Assembly: GCF_002813775.1 (NCBI RefSeq)
Contig: NZ_CP020372.1
Coordinates: 248,001 to 312,000 of the forward strand
Length of the DNA stretch: 64,000 nucleotides
Source: Candidatus Thiodictyon syntrophicum
GTDB taxonomy: Bacteria; Pseudomonadota; Gammaproteobacteria; Chromatiales; Chromatiaceae
Direction of reading: 5' to 3'
Part shown: positions 26,230 through 34,571 of the stretch, in pieces
How the letters are laid out: each line of letters opens with the position of its first letter
Position numbering within the stretch: position 1 is the first letter of the stretch
Made by a program: the position numbers and the translations under genes
Notes under the pieces: model-generated
Told to the model about the DNA's origin: nothing
Database searches by the model: none
Seen by the model: the letters and a program-made list of their open reading frames with translations, nothing else

Positions 26230-26907
26230 GGAAATCCTGTCGCGGTTGCGCGATGAAGGGAGAAACTCCGGGGTGGCCGACGCCCGCGGGCGTCCTGCCG
26301 ACTGCACAGTATAGCAACCCCGTTCACCGGGACACGAACGGGCCCGGTGATTGGGACCTGGTGATTGAGCGTCATGATCCTGACGCCGGGGGCCGCGGTA
26401 CCGAGTCAGCGATAGCGGCGCCTGGGCCTGAGTGATTGCCCCTCTGGTCGGGCAGCGCCCGCGCCGGCTCGGACGGCGGCGCTTGCCGGACCCCATGCCC
26501 AAGCAGTGCTTGGGCCCGCGAAGCAACCGGAGGTCGAGGCTTCAGCCGGACGGGGGCGCCGTCGGCGCATCGGCAATGCTTGCGGCGTCTCGGGGCCTGG
26601 GCACGCGACGAAAGGGTGTGCGCCGCCCGCGGGGCCATCGCCGGCATTGATCCGCCACTGGGAGCGCCGCACCCCAGTGCGGCGCGGTCTATCGCCAGGA
26701 CGCAAGGCCGCAGTCGCACGCGAGGCCGCGCCGCACTGGGGTGCGGCGCTCCCAGGGGGCTCGGCGACTGGGCTCGCCGGTTGCGGGCTGGGCGGGGTCA
26801 TGGGCGAGCCACCAGCGCGGGCCGCAGCGCGGGAAGAGCATCCCCGCACACCCTCCGGGAGGCTTAGGATCGGAGTCACGGAGTTCAGATCGAAGAGAAA
26901 ACGGGGC
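26230..26907. other. Non-coding, repeat-bearing
   Basis: No gene is supported. Contains a ggaggtcgaggcttcagccg word near 26530 (also near 16010 and 55620 in inverted form) and the perfect 29-bp inverted repeat listed separately. Long forward frames here are GC-driven and have no domain. Confidence 0.5.
26658..26755. repeat. Perfect 29-bp inverted repeat
   Basis: Arms 26658-26686 and 26727-26755 (beginning ctgggagcgccgcacccc) are exact reverse complements across a 40-base loop. Each arm also holds a smaller palindrome (gccgcaccccagtgcggc). No gene is attached. Confidence 0.85.
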
Positions 26908-27194
26908 TTAAGAAACAGGGGCAGGCCGCACCATTGGGGCTATATGGTCGTTGAATTCGAGCGGCTGGACCAGGATCTCCCGAAACCAGGCATCCAGGGC
27001 AGTGCCCCGGCTGCGGTAGGCGGCCGTGCGGCAGGTGACCACAACGCGCATCTCGTCGCGCCCGCCCACAAGATCATCCACAGATTCGCCTGTTGCGCGG
27101 CGGCGAGTTTGGCCTGCAATTGCGCGATCTGCCGTTGCAGGGCTTCAACCTCGATCGGTTCGGTCGGTTCGGTCGCCATACGAAACGGCTCCAT
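26908..27194 (-). pseudogene. NACHT-type NTPase remnant
   Basis: A minus-strand start MEPFRMATEPTEPIEVEALQ with a coiled-coil run (RQIAQLQAKLAAAQQ) is followed, one frame over, by VDDLVGGRDEMRVVVTCRT and AWFREILVQPLEFNDHIAPM, which looks like the strand after Walker B in NACHT NTPases. The P-loop and everything downstream are missing, so only the start and one internal piece survive. Such NTPases often act in antiphage defence, but this copy is dead. Confidence 0.55.
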
Positions 27195-27412
27195 TGCGTT
27201 TATCCAACTCGGGAAGCAGCGCTTCCCGGACTATCTGCCCAAGCGGAGATACCCTAGCGACGACGCCAGCTTGCGCGGTCGCGTCGCGGCTGAAGCCGCT
27301 CCCACCGGGGCGATCAGGCCTGCACTGGAGGTCGAGCTTTGCCGTTAACGTCGCGCCGCGACGCTGCAAATCCAGGGAGTTTATCCTGGATCACCCCCAT
27401 CTGAGAGTGACG

Positions 27413-28468
27413 ATGAATCCCCGAGCGCAACCCCAGACTCAGCCATCCGCCCGGCCGCGCGCGTCAGGGCGGGTCGGCGGACTCGCAGCCATGGTCTGGG
27501 TGGCGGCGGCCATCGCCATCGCCGGGTGCTCCGGATTGGGCCGGGGCGACGCGGACGGTCCGGGCACCATCGTCGGCGGCGCGGCGCCCAGGCTCCAATA
27601 CTTGGCGGGAAACAGGGGCATCACCGTCGGGCGGGGCTCCATCCAATCAGACACCGGCTGCCCGATCGACACCACCCGCTTTGAACCCCGGCGCCCGCGC
27701 ACCGCGGTCCCGGTCATCCTGGCCCCCGGCTTCCTGCGTGATCGGCGCCACCTCAGCGGGCTGGCCCGGGCCTTGGCGGACCAGGGCATCCCGGCGGTGA
27801 CCCTGTCCCAGTGCAGCCGCCCCTGGGATGGAGCGCCGGTGCGCAACGCCCTGGCAATGATCGCGGTCGCCCGCCGGCTCGGCGCGCGGCAGGTGGTCTA
27901 TGGCGGCTTCTCGGCCGGGGCCCTGGCGGCCCTGATCGCCGGGCGGCTGGACCCGCATACCCGCGGCGCCCTGGCCCTGGACCTGGTGGACCAGGCCGGC
28001 CTTGGGGTCGGGATGGCGCGCGCCCTGGACCGGCCGCTGCTGGGCCTCGCGGGCGACCCGGCCGCGTGCAATGCGCATAACAATGGGCTTAAGGTGTTCG
28101 CGGCCAGTCCCGGCGGGCGGGTCGCCCGTATCCGCGGGGCCGGTCATTGCGACTTCGAGTCACCCACGGATTGGCTCTGCCGAGCCGTTTGCTCGGACGG
28201 AGATCGCGGGTCCGCGGCACGGCGTGCGGCCATCATCGCGGCCGCGGTCGCGGCGGTCGCGGACCTCGTCGGCCTGGCGCGACCAGGCGCGGACCCTGTA
28301 CCAATCGGGTTCCTTGACCCGGAGAGGCCATCCACCCACGGCCGCCGCTTCGCGAGCGCACGCGGGCTATTCCTTCATCAGGCTCCGGTACCGTCAAGCG
28401 GAATCCTCGCTACCAATTGGCCTGGAAAGAGCAGTTATCCACAGATGAACACAGATGAACACAGATGA
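27413..28468 (+). CDS. Alpha/beta hydrolase, predicted lipoprotein
   Basis: 351 residues. A hydrophobic stretch ends in IAIAGCSG (Cys39), a plausible lipobox after a long basic leader. The hydrolase part shows VILAPGFLRDRRHLSGLARAL, the nucleophile elbow YGGFSAGALAAL, PLLGLAGDPAACNAHNNG and IRGAGHCDFESPTDWLC. This is similar in shape to chlorophyllase-like hydrolases, but the substrate is not known. The last codons (YPQMNTDEHR) come from tandem acagatgaac words, so the original 3' end seems replaced by a repeat. Confidence 0.75.
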   Translation: MNPRAQPQTQPSARPRASGRVGGLAAMVWVAAAIAIAGCSGLGRGDADGPGTIVGGAAPRLQYLAGNRGITVGRGSIQSDTGCPIDTTRFEPRRPRTAVPVILAPGFLRDRRHLSGLARALADQGIPAVTLSQCSRPWDGAPVRNALAMIAVARRLGARQVVYGGFSAGALAALIAGRLDPHTRGALALDLVDQAGLGVGMARALDRPLLGLAGDPAACNAHNNGLKVFAASPGGRVARIRGAGHCDFESPTDWLCRAVCSDGDRGSAARRAAIIAAAVAAVADLVGLARPGADPVPIGFLDPERPSTHGRRFASARGLFLHQAPVPSSGILATNWPGKSSYPQMNTDEHR

Positions 28469-28600
28469 GCATCGATTATTACTCCTCACGGATTGTTCGT
28501 TGACTTACGCTTGGTCGGTGACTCACCTTGCCGACGATTGTGACAATAGCGATAAGCGCATGACAATTCAAAGAAAATCTGTGTTCATCTGTGGATTTTT
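28437..28600. repeat. Inverted pair of 11-base tandem words (family D, locus 2)
   Basis: Left arm: cacagatgaa repeated with an 11-base period (28437-28468). Right arm: gtgttcatctgtgg (28578-28592), its reverse complement. The left arm supplies the last codons of the hydrolase gene. The same design with other words occurs at four more loci. Confidence 0.75.
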
Positions 28601-28624
28601 GGATTAGATGAGCCCTTCGCGATA

Positions 28625-29521
28625 TTAGTGACTCGAATGCCGCGACCCCGCCTCGCCCCAGAGCGTCTTGCGATCCATGAGCCAATAGACGATACCGAGC
28701 GCCAACGCCACCGCGGCGGTGGCCAGGACGTACATGGGCTCGAGCTTGTGGAAGTCGAAGACGATGACCTTGCGCGCGATCGCCATCAGGGCGGTGGCGA
28801 TCACCAGTTTGACGTGGACCACATCGTCGCGCAGATACAGGGTGATATTCATGAAGATCTCGATTGCGATCAGCACCGCCAGGAAGGCGCCGAAGGTAAT
28901 GACGATATCATGGATCTTGAGTTCCTCGATCCCCGGCCGGAACAGCTCGTAATAGAGTACGGTGAGCACGTCCACGACGCCCCACAGGATGGTGACGACC
29001 ATCGCCACCGCAAGCACCCGCACGGCACCCCGGATGATGCGGTGCAGGACATTGATCATCCGGTCTTCTTCATCGACACCCAATTCACCCTGGCCGATCG
29101 CCTTGAAGCGCTCCTTGCGGAAATGATTCATCAGGCTCTCGACCACGGCGCTGTGTTGCGTAAGAAAGGCGGGGTTGAAATCCTTCTCGGCGAAATCACG
29201 CAAACCCTCGACCTGGCCCAACTCCTTGTCCGCGACCCGTTTGAACCCCATGCTCCAGTCCGAGTATTGACGGCGCTCAATCGACTTGCGATGCAGCACC
29301 TGCAGACCGGTATGGCGCGGGTCGCGGCGGATGCGCTCGAGCAGGTCATCGACAACGCCCTCCTCGCCCTCCAGCACCTGCAGAAAGGTCGCGTTACCGT
29401 AGAGCAACATGCCGGTCACACCGCGGTCGGCGTTGCCTTCCCGGCACCCCCGCAGGAGCGCCAGCAGGTCGTGGGTCGACATGGGCTCGGTGGCGGAGCT
29501 GATATAGGAGAGCTGGATCAT
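28625..29521 (-). CDS. BLUF photoreceptor fused to PsiE-like membrane domain
   Basis: 298 residues from ATG 29521 behind ggagga. Residues 1-95 form a BLUF flavin light sensor: Tyr6 in QLSYISSA, Asn30 in GNADRGVTGMLLY, Gln48 in FLQVLEGEEG, Trp89 in YSDWSMGF. A helical linker follows, and residues about 155-290 carry four hydrophobic segments with the PsiE-like blocks GIEELKIHDIVITFGAFLAV and MAIARKVIVFDFHKLEP. Blue light would thus be transmitted directly to a membrane domain of unknown activity. This domain pairing is unusual; most BLUF proteins are stand-alone or linked to cyclase or EAL domains. Confidence 0.85.
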   Translation of the reverse strand: MIQLSYISSATEPMSTHDLLALLRGCREGNADRGVTGMLLYGNATFLQVLEGEEGVVDDLLERIRRDPRHTGLQVLHRKSIERRQYSDWSMGFKRVADKELGQVEGLRDFAEKDFNPAFLTQHSAVVESLMNHFRKERFKAIGQGELGVDEEDRMINVLHRIIRGAVRVLAVAMVVTILWGVVDVLTVLYYELFRPGIEELKIHDIVITFGAFLAVLIAIEIFMNITLYLRDDVVHVKLVIATALMAIARKVIVFDFHKLEPMYVLATAAVALALGIVYWLMDRKTLWGEAGSRHSSH

Positions 29522-29716
29522 GGGTCCTCCAGTGGGGGGCTTGAGTGGACCGCCAGGCGCCGCGGTTGTCAGGGGTGACAGCGCGCGCCGACGGCGGGGC
29601 AAGGTCCTGATGTTGGTTCAGGGATCGGCCCCCATATTAACCGCAGAAGCGCGCGCCCGGGCGAGGGCCGCGCCCCCCACAAATCCATCCACAGCGATGA
29701 AGGAGACCACCACCGC

Positions 29717-30331
29717 ATGAATATCGCACTCTTCGGCGCCACCGGCGGCACCGGCCGCGAGGTCCTGCAGCAGGCCCTGGCGCAAGGCCATCAGGTCCAG
29801 GCCCTGGTGCGCGACCCGGACAAGGTCCCCGCCGACTGCCCCGGACTCACGCCGATCGTCGGCGATGTCCTGGATCAAACGGCGGTCGACGACTGCGTGC
29901 GGGCGACCGACGCGGTGATCTGTGTCCTGGGGACCCGTCCGGGCGCCGCGCCCATCGAGTCGCGCGGCACCGCCGCCATCCTCGCGGCCATGCAGTCACA
30001 GGGGGTGCGCCGCCTGATCGCGGTGACCTCCATGGGGGTCGGCGACAGCGCCCAACAGATGTCGTTCATCTTCAGGATCGTGATGCAGATCGCCCTGAAA
30101 AAGATCATGGCGGCGAAGGAGGAGCAGGAGCGGCTGATCCGTGCGAGCGGTCTGGACTGGACCATCGTGCGCCCGGGCGGCCTGACCGACGGGCCGCTGA
30201 CCGGCACCTACGCCGCGGGGCTGGCAAAATCCATCCGGGCCCGACAGGTGTCGCGCGCCGATGTGGCCCAGTTCGTACTCAAGCAACTCACTGACGACCA
30301 GTTCTTGCGGCAGACCCCGGCCATCTCGTAG
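29717..30331 (+). CDS. NAD(P)-binding SDR, NmrA-like
   Basis: 204 residues of the atypical short-chain dehydrogenase type: nucleotide motif ALFGATGGTGREV (GxTGxxG), VVGD-like IVGDVLD, VTSMGVG, and IVRPGGLTDGPLTG. Such proteins bind NAD(P) and serve as oxidoreductases or redox sensors; the catalytic Tyr-Lys pair of classical SDRs is not evident. It is divergent from the BLUF gene, 195 bases apart, so the two might share a promoter region. The stop is followed at once by a repeat. Confidence 0.82.
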   Translation: MNIALFGATGGTGREVLQQALAQGHQVQALVRDPDKVPADCPGLTPIVGDVLDQTAVDDCVRATDAVICVLGTRPGAAPIESRGTAAILAAMQSQGVRRLIAVTSMGVGDSAQQMSFIFRIVMQIALKKIMAAKEEQERLIRASGLDWTIVRPGGLTDGPLTGTYAAGLAKSIRARQVSRADVAQFVLKQLTDDQFLRQTPAIS

Positions 30332-30584
30332 GGTGCGATCAGAACTGATGTGGTGGCGGCGATCCCGGGTACGCTGTCGTTGTCGTTGTCGTTGTCGTTG
30401 TCGTAATCGAATAATCCGACCACGATTACGACAACGACAACGACGCCCGGTCCGCGAGAACGTCCGGTAACCGTAACTGTAGGGTACGCATCGCGTGCCC
30501 GGCTCCGGCGGCCGTGGCAGCTTGGCGGGCACGCGATGCTTACCATACGATATATGCGTTAAAACATCAGTTCTGATCGCACCC
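30331..30584. mobile_element. MITE-like element with perfect 21-bp ends (family A, copy 2)
   Basis: A 254-base segment bounded by exact inverted ends (30331-30351 and 30564-30584, starting gggtgcgatcagaactga). Inside are a (GTTGTC)n/(GACAAC)n hairpin at about 30375-30444 and a second hairpin with arms gcatcgcgtgcccg / cgggcacgcgatgc. There is no ORF and no clear target duplication. The left end begins on the last base of the SDR stop codon. Confidence 0.75.
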
Positions 30585-30598
30585 CCCTGATCACCTGA

Positions 30599-31525
30599 TC
30601 ACTGCTGGTCCCGCGGCCCCAGGGCCGCGGCGAGGAACGCCAGCACCCGCCGCTGATACTCCAACGGCGCCGCCGCGTACAGGTCACCGTGGACCGCGCC
30701 GGGGACGAGCCACAGACGCTTCGGCTCGGGCGCGGCGGCGTACAGCCGCCGGGTCTCTGCCGGGGTGGTATGCCGATCCGCCCTACCGCCGATCACAAAG
30801 ACCGGCACGGTGACGGCCCCGATCCGCTCGATCGGGCGCAGGTCCGCGGGGGCGAGCCCGAGGCGCGGACGGATCTGCCAGGTAAAGAACGGGTACAGCC
30901 AGCCGGACCAGGGGCCGAGCCGGAGGCGGATACGGTTCGCCAGGGCCTCCTCGATGGTCGGATAGACCGCCTCCAGCACCAGTGCATCCGCGGCTACCGG
31001 CCCCTGGGGACCCAGCAGGGCCGCGGCGCCGCCCAGCGAAAAGCCGATGAGCCCGACCCGGCGCGCGCCGAGCGCCGTGCGCAGGTAGGTCACGGCGGCC
31101 TGGGCGTCGAGTGACTCCAGAAAGCCCAGCGTCTCGTGGGTCCCGGGGCTCTCGCCGCTGCCTTGGAGGTCGATGCTCAGCACCGTGTAGCCCGCCTCAT
31201 GCAGGAACCGGGCACGACCCATGAGGCTGCGCCGGTCCCCGCCGCTGCCATGCAGCAGGAGCACCGCGGCAGCGCCGGTACCGGGGATGAGCCAACCGGA
31301 GACCGGGCGGCCACTCAGGCTCGTGAAGCTGACCGCACGGGCACCGAGTTCGACCGGCGGCGCACCCACGGGGTGCAGGTTGGGTGCGAATTGCTGGCCC
31401 CCCAGCCACCAGGCGGCGCTGCCGACCGCGATCAGTGCGGTGAGCAGCAGCGCGGCGAGCCACTGGAGCGCCGAGCGCCAGGACGCCCTTGGGTGAGTCG
31501 CAAAAGGTGCGTCGTTGCGGAGCAT
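30599..31525 (-). CDS. Alpha/beta hydrolase with N-terminal membrane anchor
   Basis: 308 residues. A single hydrophobic segment (LQWLAALLLTALIAVGSAAWWL, split here by counting about residues 19-40) anchors the protein, with the hydrolase domain likely periplasmic. Fold landmarks: VLLLHGSGGDRRSLMGRA, IDLQGSGESPG, nucleophile GFSLGGAAAL, VIGGRADRHTTP and PGAVHGDLY for the Asp and His. It resembles dienelactone-hydrolase or prolyl-oligopeptidase-like esterases; substrate unknown. ATG 31525 was preferred; a longer start at 31582 adds no conserved sequence. Confidence 0.8.
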   Translation of the reverse strand: MLRNDAPFATHPRASWRSALQWLAALLLTALIAVGSAAWWLGGQQFAPNLHPVGAPPVELGARAVSFTSLSGRPVSGWLIPGTGAAAVLLLHGSGGDRRSLMGRARFLHEAGYTVLSIDLQGSGESPGTHETLGFLESLDAQAAVTYLRTALGARRVGLIGFSLGGAAALLGPQGPVAADALVLEAVYPTIEEALANRIRLRLGPWSGWLYPFFTWQIRPRLGLAPADLRPIERIGAVTVPVFVIGGRADRHTTPAETRRLYAAAPEPKRLWLVPGAVHGDLYAAAPLEYQRRVLAFLAAALGPRDQQ

Positions 31526-31594
31526 TCTCGACCGGTTAACGGCTACGGCAGCAAGGTCAGCCACCCCGGACCATGAACCCAAAAAAACAATTTA

Positions 31595-31726
31595 GCCGCA
31601 AACGAACGCAAATGGACGCAAATAACCAGAGACTTGGCGTTTGCTGCATGTTCAGCGTCCGGGAGACGCCCGCGGCAATGCCAACCAGCAGATCTATTTG
31701 CGCTTATTTGCGTTCATTTGCGGCCA
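31595..31726. repeat. Inverted pair of 11-base tandem words (family D, locus 3)
   Basis: Left arm 31595-31624 repeats acgcaaa with an 11-base period; right arm 31695-31726 is the inverted form (atttgcgttcatttgcgg). Nearly the same word builds the locus at 46138-46338. Confidence 0.75.
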
Positions 31727-31830
31727 AATACTCTTTCTAGGATGAAAGTCGTGCGTGAGAACGACTTACGCCGCGACGAGGCTACGGCAACTTGCGCGGT
31801 CGCGTCGCGGCTGAAGCCGCTCCCACCGGG

Positions 31831-31989
31831 TCAGTGACCGGACTTGAGCAGCAGCCTGAGGATCTTGTAATTGATGATCCAGAAGCGGATGAACTGCCAG
31901 GCGAGCGACGTGCGCATGTACTTGACGAAGGGCGTGGGTACCGGCGGGTAATAAGCCTGCTGATAGGGTTCTTTGTTCTTGGCGGTCAT
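31831..31989 (-). CDS. Small membrane-associated protein downstream of sqr
   Basis: 52 codons, beginning MTAKNKEPYQQAYYPPVPTP and continuing FVKYMRTSLAWQFIRFWIIN with a basic C-terminus (ILRLLLKSGH). A perfect ggagg ribosome site lies 6 bases before the ATG. It follows sqr on the same strand after 111 bases, so it is probably in its operon. The aromatic and basic segment would sit in or on the membrane. I do not know the family; a role in anchoring or assembly of the sulfide oxidase is only inference. Confidence 0.7.
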   Translation of the reverse strand: MTAKNKEPYQQAYYPPVPTPFVKYMRTSLAWQFIRFWIINYKILRLLLKSGH

Positions 31990-32100
31990 GGTGCCTCCAG
32001 GGGTTGCAACAACGACGGGGTCTTGCGGACGGTCGCGCCCGGTCGGCCCTGCCGCCGGCCGCGACCGTCCGCCGTTCAGTTCAGCGCCGCGGCGCGCCCA

Positions 32101-33561
32101 TCAATCCGGCAGGATCGACCAGCCGGGCCGCAGTTTCGCCTGATACATGAAGACATAGTGCAGGATCCACTTCATCCAATGCCCGGCCAGCCCGATCTCG
32201 CCGAAGGTCAGGCTCGGGTCGCGACCGTATTCGGGATAGGTCTCGTAGTCCGGCACTACCGGATAGACGGTCATGGTTGCCGCCGTCCCCTTGAAGATAT
32301 CGGAGCCGGTCGAGGCGACGCAGGCGGCGCCCATCTCGCCCATGGAGGCGGTATGGACCGGGGTCTTGATCTTGCCGCTCACCAGGTCACGGATATTCGC
32401 CGCGACCGCCCGGCCGATGGCGGCCGACGGCATCCCGGTGCGCGGCGGCGTCGGGCTGATCTGGGTCCCGTTCGGGCTCTTCATCACCTTGCTGATCGGG
32501 TGCGGGGGGGCGAAGGCGATGCCGACCGCGAAGACGTTCTTGTATTTCGGCGACTCATAGGTCTTGGGCCAGTCGTTCTTGCTCCATTCCTCAAAGGCCT
32601 TCGGCTGGTAGTCCGCGTCCACCTTCATGAAACCGTTGGGGGCAAAGACCTCCCCGGTGATGTCGGCCCCGGCCTTGTCGAAGGCCTTGAGCCCGACCCC
32701 GGCGAAGGGCGGGATCAGCATCGCAAAGTCAAAGTCCAACTCATGGTAGGCCCCATCCAGGGTCTCGTAATGGAGCTTGCCGGGTTCGACCTTGTTGACC
32801 GCCGCCCGCGTGATCCAACCGATGCCGCGCTCCACCATCAGCGATTCGGCAAAGATCTTGCCGTTCGTGACATAGCCGCCGCGGTGGATATGCACGCCGC
32901 CCATCCCGAAGTCGCCCAGCTCGTATTCATTGCTGATCCAGACGATATCGGCCAGCTCGCGCACGCCCGCCTTGCGCAGGACATAATCGACGTTATAGAT
33001 GTATTCAAAGGCCGCCCCCTGGCAGGTGCACATGCCATGGCCGGTGCCGACGACGAAGCGCCGCCGCTCGCCCTTCTTCATGGCCTGGATGCACTGCTGC
33101 AACTGCGCGTTTGCCTGCAGCGCGTGTTCGGGGGTACAGACCGAGACGGTGTGGCCCCCCTCGGGGCCCAGGCCCGGGGTGCCGCCGAAGTTGAGCTTGG
33201 GTCCGGTGGCATTGACCAGGTAATCGTAGTCCAGGTCCTCGGTCTGGCCGGCGCGGGAACTCTCCGTGTACTCGACGCGGACGAAGGGGCGTGCGCGGGT
33301 GGCGTCCCCCTCCGGGTGGGTCGAGAGGGCGCGGGCCTGCACGAACTCCACGCCGGCCTTCGCGTACACGGGAGCCAGGTCGAAGGTCACCTGCTCCACG
33401 GTCATTTCACCGCAGCCGACCCAGACGTTGGAGGGGATCCAGTTCCACTTGGGCTTGGGCGAGACCACGGTCACCTGGTGCTTCCTGCCGAGCCAGAGGC
33501 TCAGGTAGCGGGCCACGGTGTGTCCGGAGATGCCGGCGCCCAGTATCACGATGCGTGCCAT
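32101..33561 (-). CDS. sqr: Sulfide:quinone oxidoreductase
   Basis: 486-residue FAD protein of the two-dinucleotide-binding family that passes electrons from sulfide to quinone at the membrane, the first step of anoxygenic sulfide oxidation. The FAD motif is IVILGAGISGHTVARYLS; redox cysteine candidates are in WVGCGEMT and GTGHGMCTCQGAA; a second FAD block is VFAVGIAFAPPHP. The long C-terminal tail ending LHYVFMYQAKLRPGWSILPD could be the membrane-facing part. Length and sequence fit the SqrD/SqrF-like groups known from green and purple sulfur bacteria; I cannot decide the subtype. A small membrane protein follows. Confidence 0.85.
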   Translation of the reverse strand: MARIVILGAGISGHTVARYLSLWLGRKHQVTVVSPKPKWNWIPSNVWVGCGEMTVEQVTFDLAPVYAKAGVEFVQARALSTHPEGDATRARPFVRVEYTESSRAGQTEDLDYDYLVNATGPKLNFGGTPGLGPEGGHTVSVCTPEHALQANAQLQQCIQAMKKGERRRFVVGTGHGMCTCQGAAFEYIYNVDYVLRKAGVRELADIVWISNEYELGDFGMGGVHIHRGGYVTNGKIFAESLMVERGIGWITRAAVNKVEPGKLHYETLDGAYHELDFDFAMLIPPFAGVGLKAFDKAGADITGEVFAPNGFMKVDADYQPKAFEEWSKNDWPKTYESPKYKNVFAVGIAFAPPHPISKVMKSPNGTQISPTPPRTGMPSAAIGRAVAANIRDLVSGKIKTPVHTASMGEMGAACVASTGSDIFKGTAATMTVYPVVPDYETYPEYGRDPSLTFGEIGLAGHWMKWILHYVFMYQAKLRPGWSILPD

Positions 33562-33939
33562 TATTTTGATGTCCTCACGTTAGGTGTAGCCGGGCCACGC
33601 TAGCAAGCCTGAGGGGGGCTGTCAAACTTAAAGATAATATTACTGATCAGTGATTTCCTGCGCAAATCCGGGCGCGGGCCACGGGTCTGATGAAGATCCT
33701 TGTTGTCGACCGCGACGATAGGCAAAAAGTAACGAAGTCACCAGTTCCGCGCCGCGACCGGCGCGGTCTTTGATCGGAGTCGATGCCCCAGGGCGGACCA
33801 GGCCGGACCAGGCCTCCGCCGGGCTTGTCCCCTGCCCGCGGTGGCGTTATCCTCACTCCCGGGTCGCCTCAGGCGGTTGAGTGTCCGCTCCGTCAGGTAC
33901 CGCTTCAGGCGTGCGGCGATAATCGCGAGGAAAGGCACC
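33562..33939. other. Non-coding between sqr and the DUF2235 gene
   Basis: 378 bases with divergent genes on both sides. AT-rich words at 33625-33650 (cttaaagataatattactga) may belong to the sqr promoter. No gene, repeat of the families above or RNA is recognised. Confidence 0.4.
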
Positions 33940-34571
33940 ATGCATCCGAAGAACATCATCGTCTTTTGCGACGGCACCTGGAACAGCCCGGACCAAGAGT
34001 CCAAGAACGGCAAACCCTGCCCCACCAACGTGGCCAAGCTGTTCGAGGCCGTCACCCCCTGCGATGCGACCGGAATCCCGCAGATCGTGCATTACATCCC
34101 CGGCGTCGGAACGAGTTTCCGCGACCGCATCACCGGTGGCGGCTTCGGATACGGTATTTCCGACAATATCAAGAGCGGCTATAAGGCCATCTGCAGCAAC
34201 TACGAGGACGGGGACCGGATCTTCCTGTTCGGCTTCAGCCGCGGGGCCTATACCGCTCGCAGTATCGCCGGGCTTATCGATAACCTCGGCATCATCCGGC
34301 GGGTCAATTTTCATAAGATCAACGAGGCCTATGAGCGATACCGGGACAAGACGCCCGAGTGGCAGCCCGGCTCGCAACGATCCCTGGCCTTCCAGGACAC
34401 CTATGGGTGGCCGAAGAAGGACATCCATTTTCTCGGCGTCTGGGATACGGTGGGGGCCCTGGGCTGACTATTACCCACATCTCGGCTGGCCGGCGCGCGG
34501 CGCCGGTGCTGGACACAGAGCAGCAAAGCTGGTGAAATTCGTTCCCATCGCGAGCGATGGGGCAAAGGTAG

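Noticed and set aside
31792..33603. 603-codon open frame on the plus strand
   Set aside because: Antisense to sqr, which has clear FAD motifs. It begins inside a repeat.
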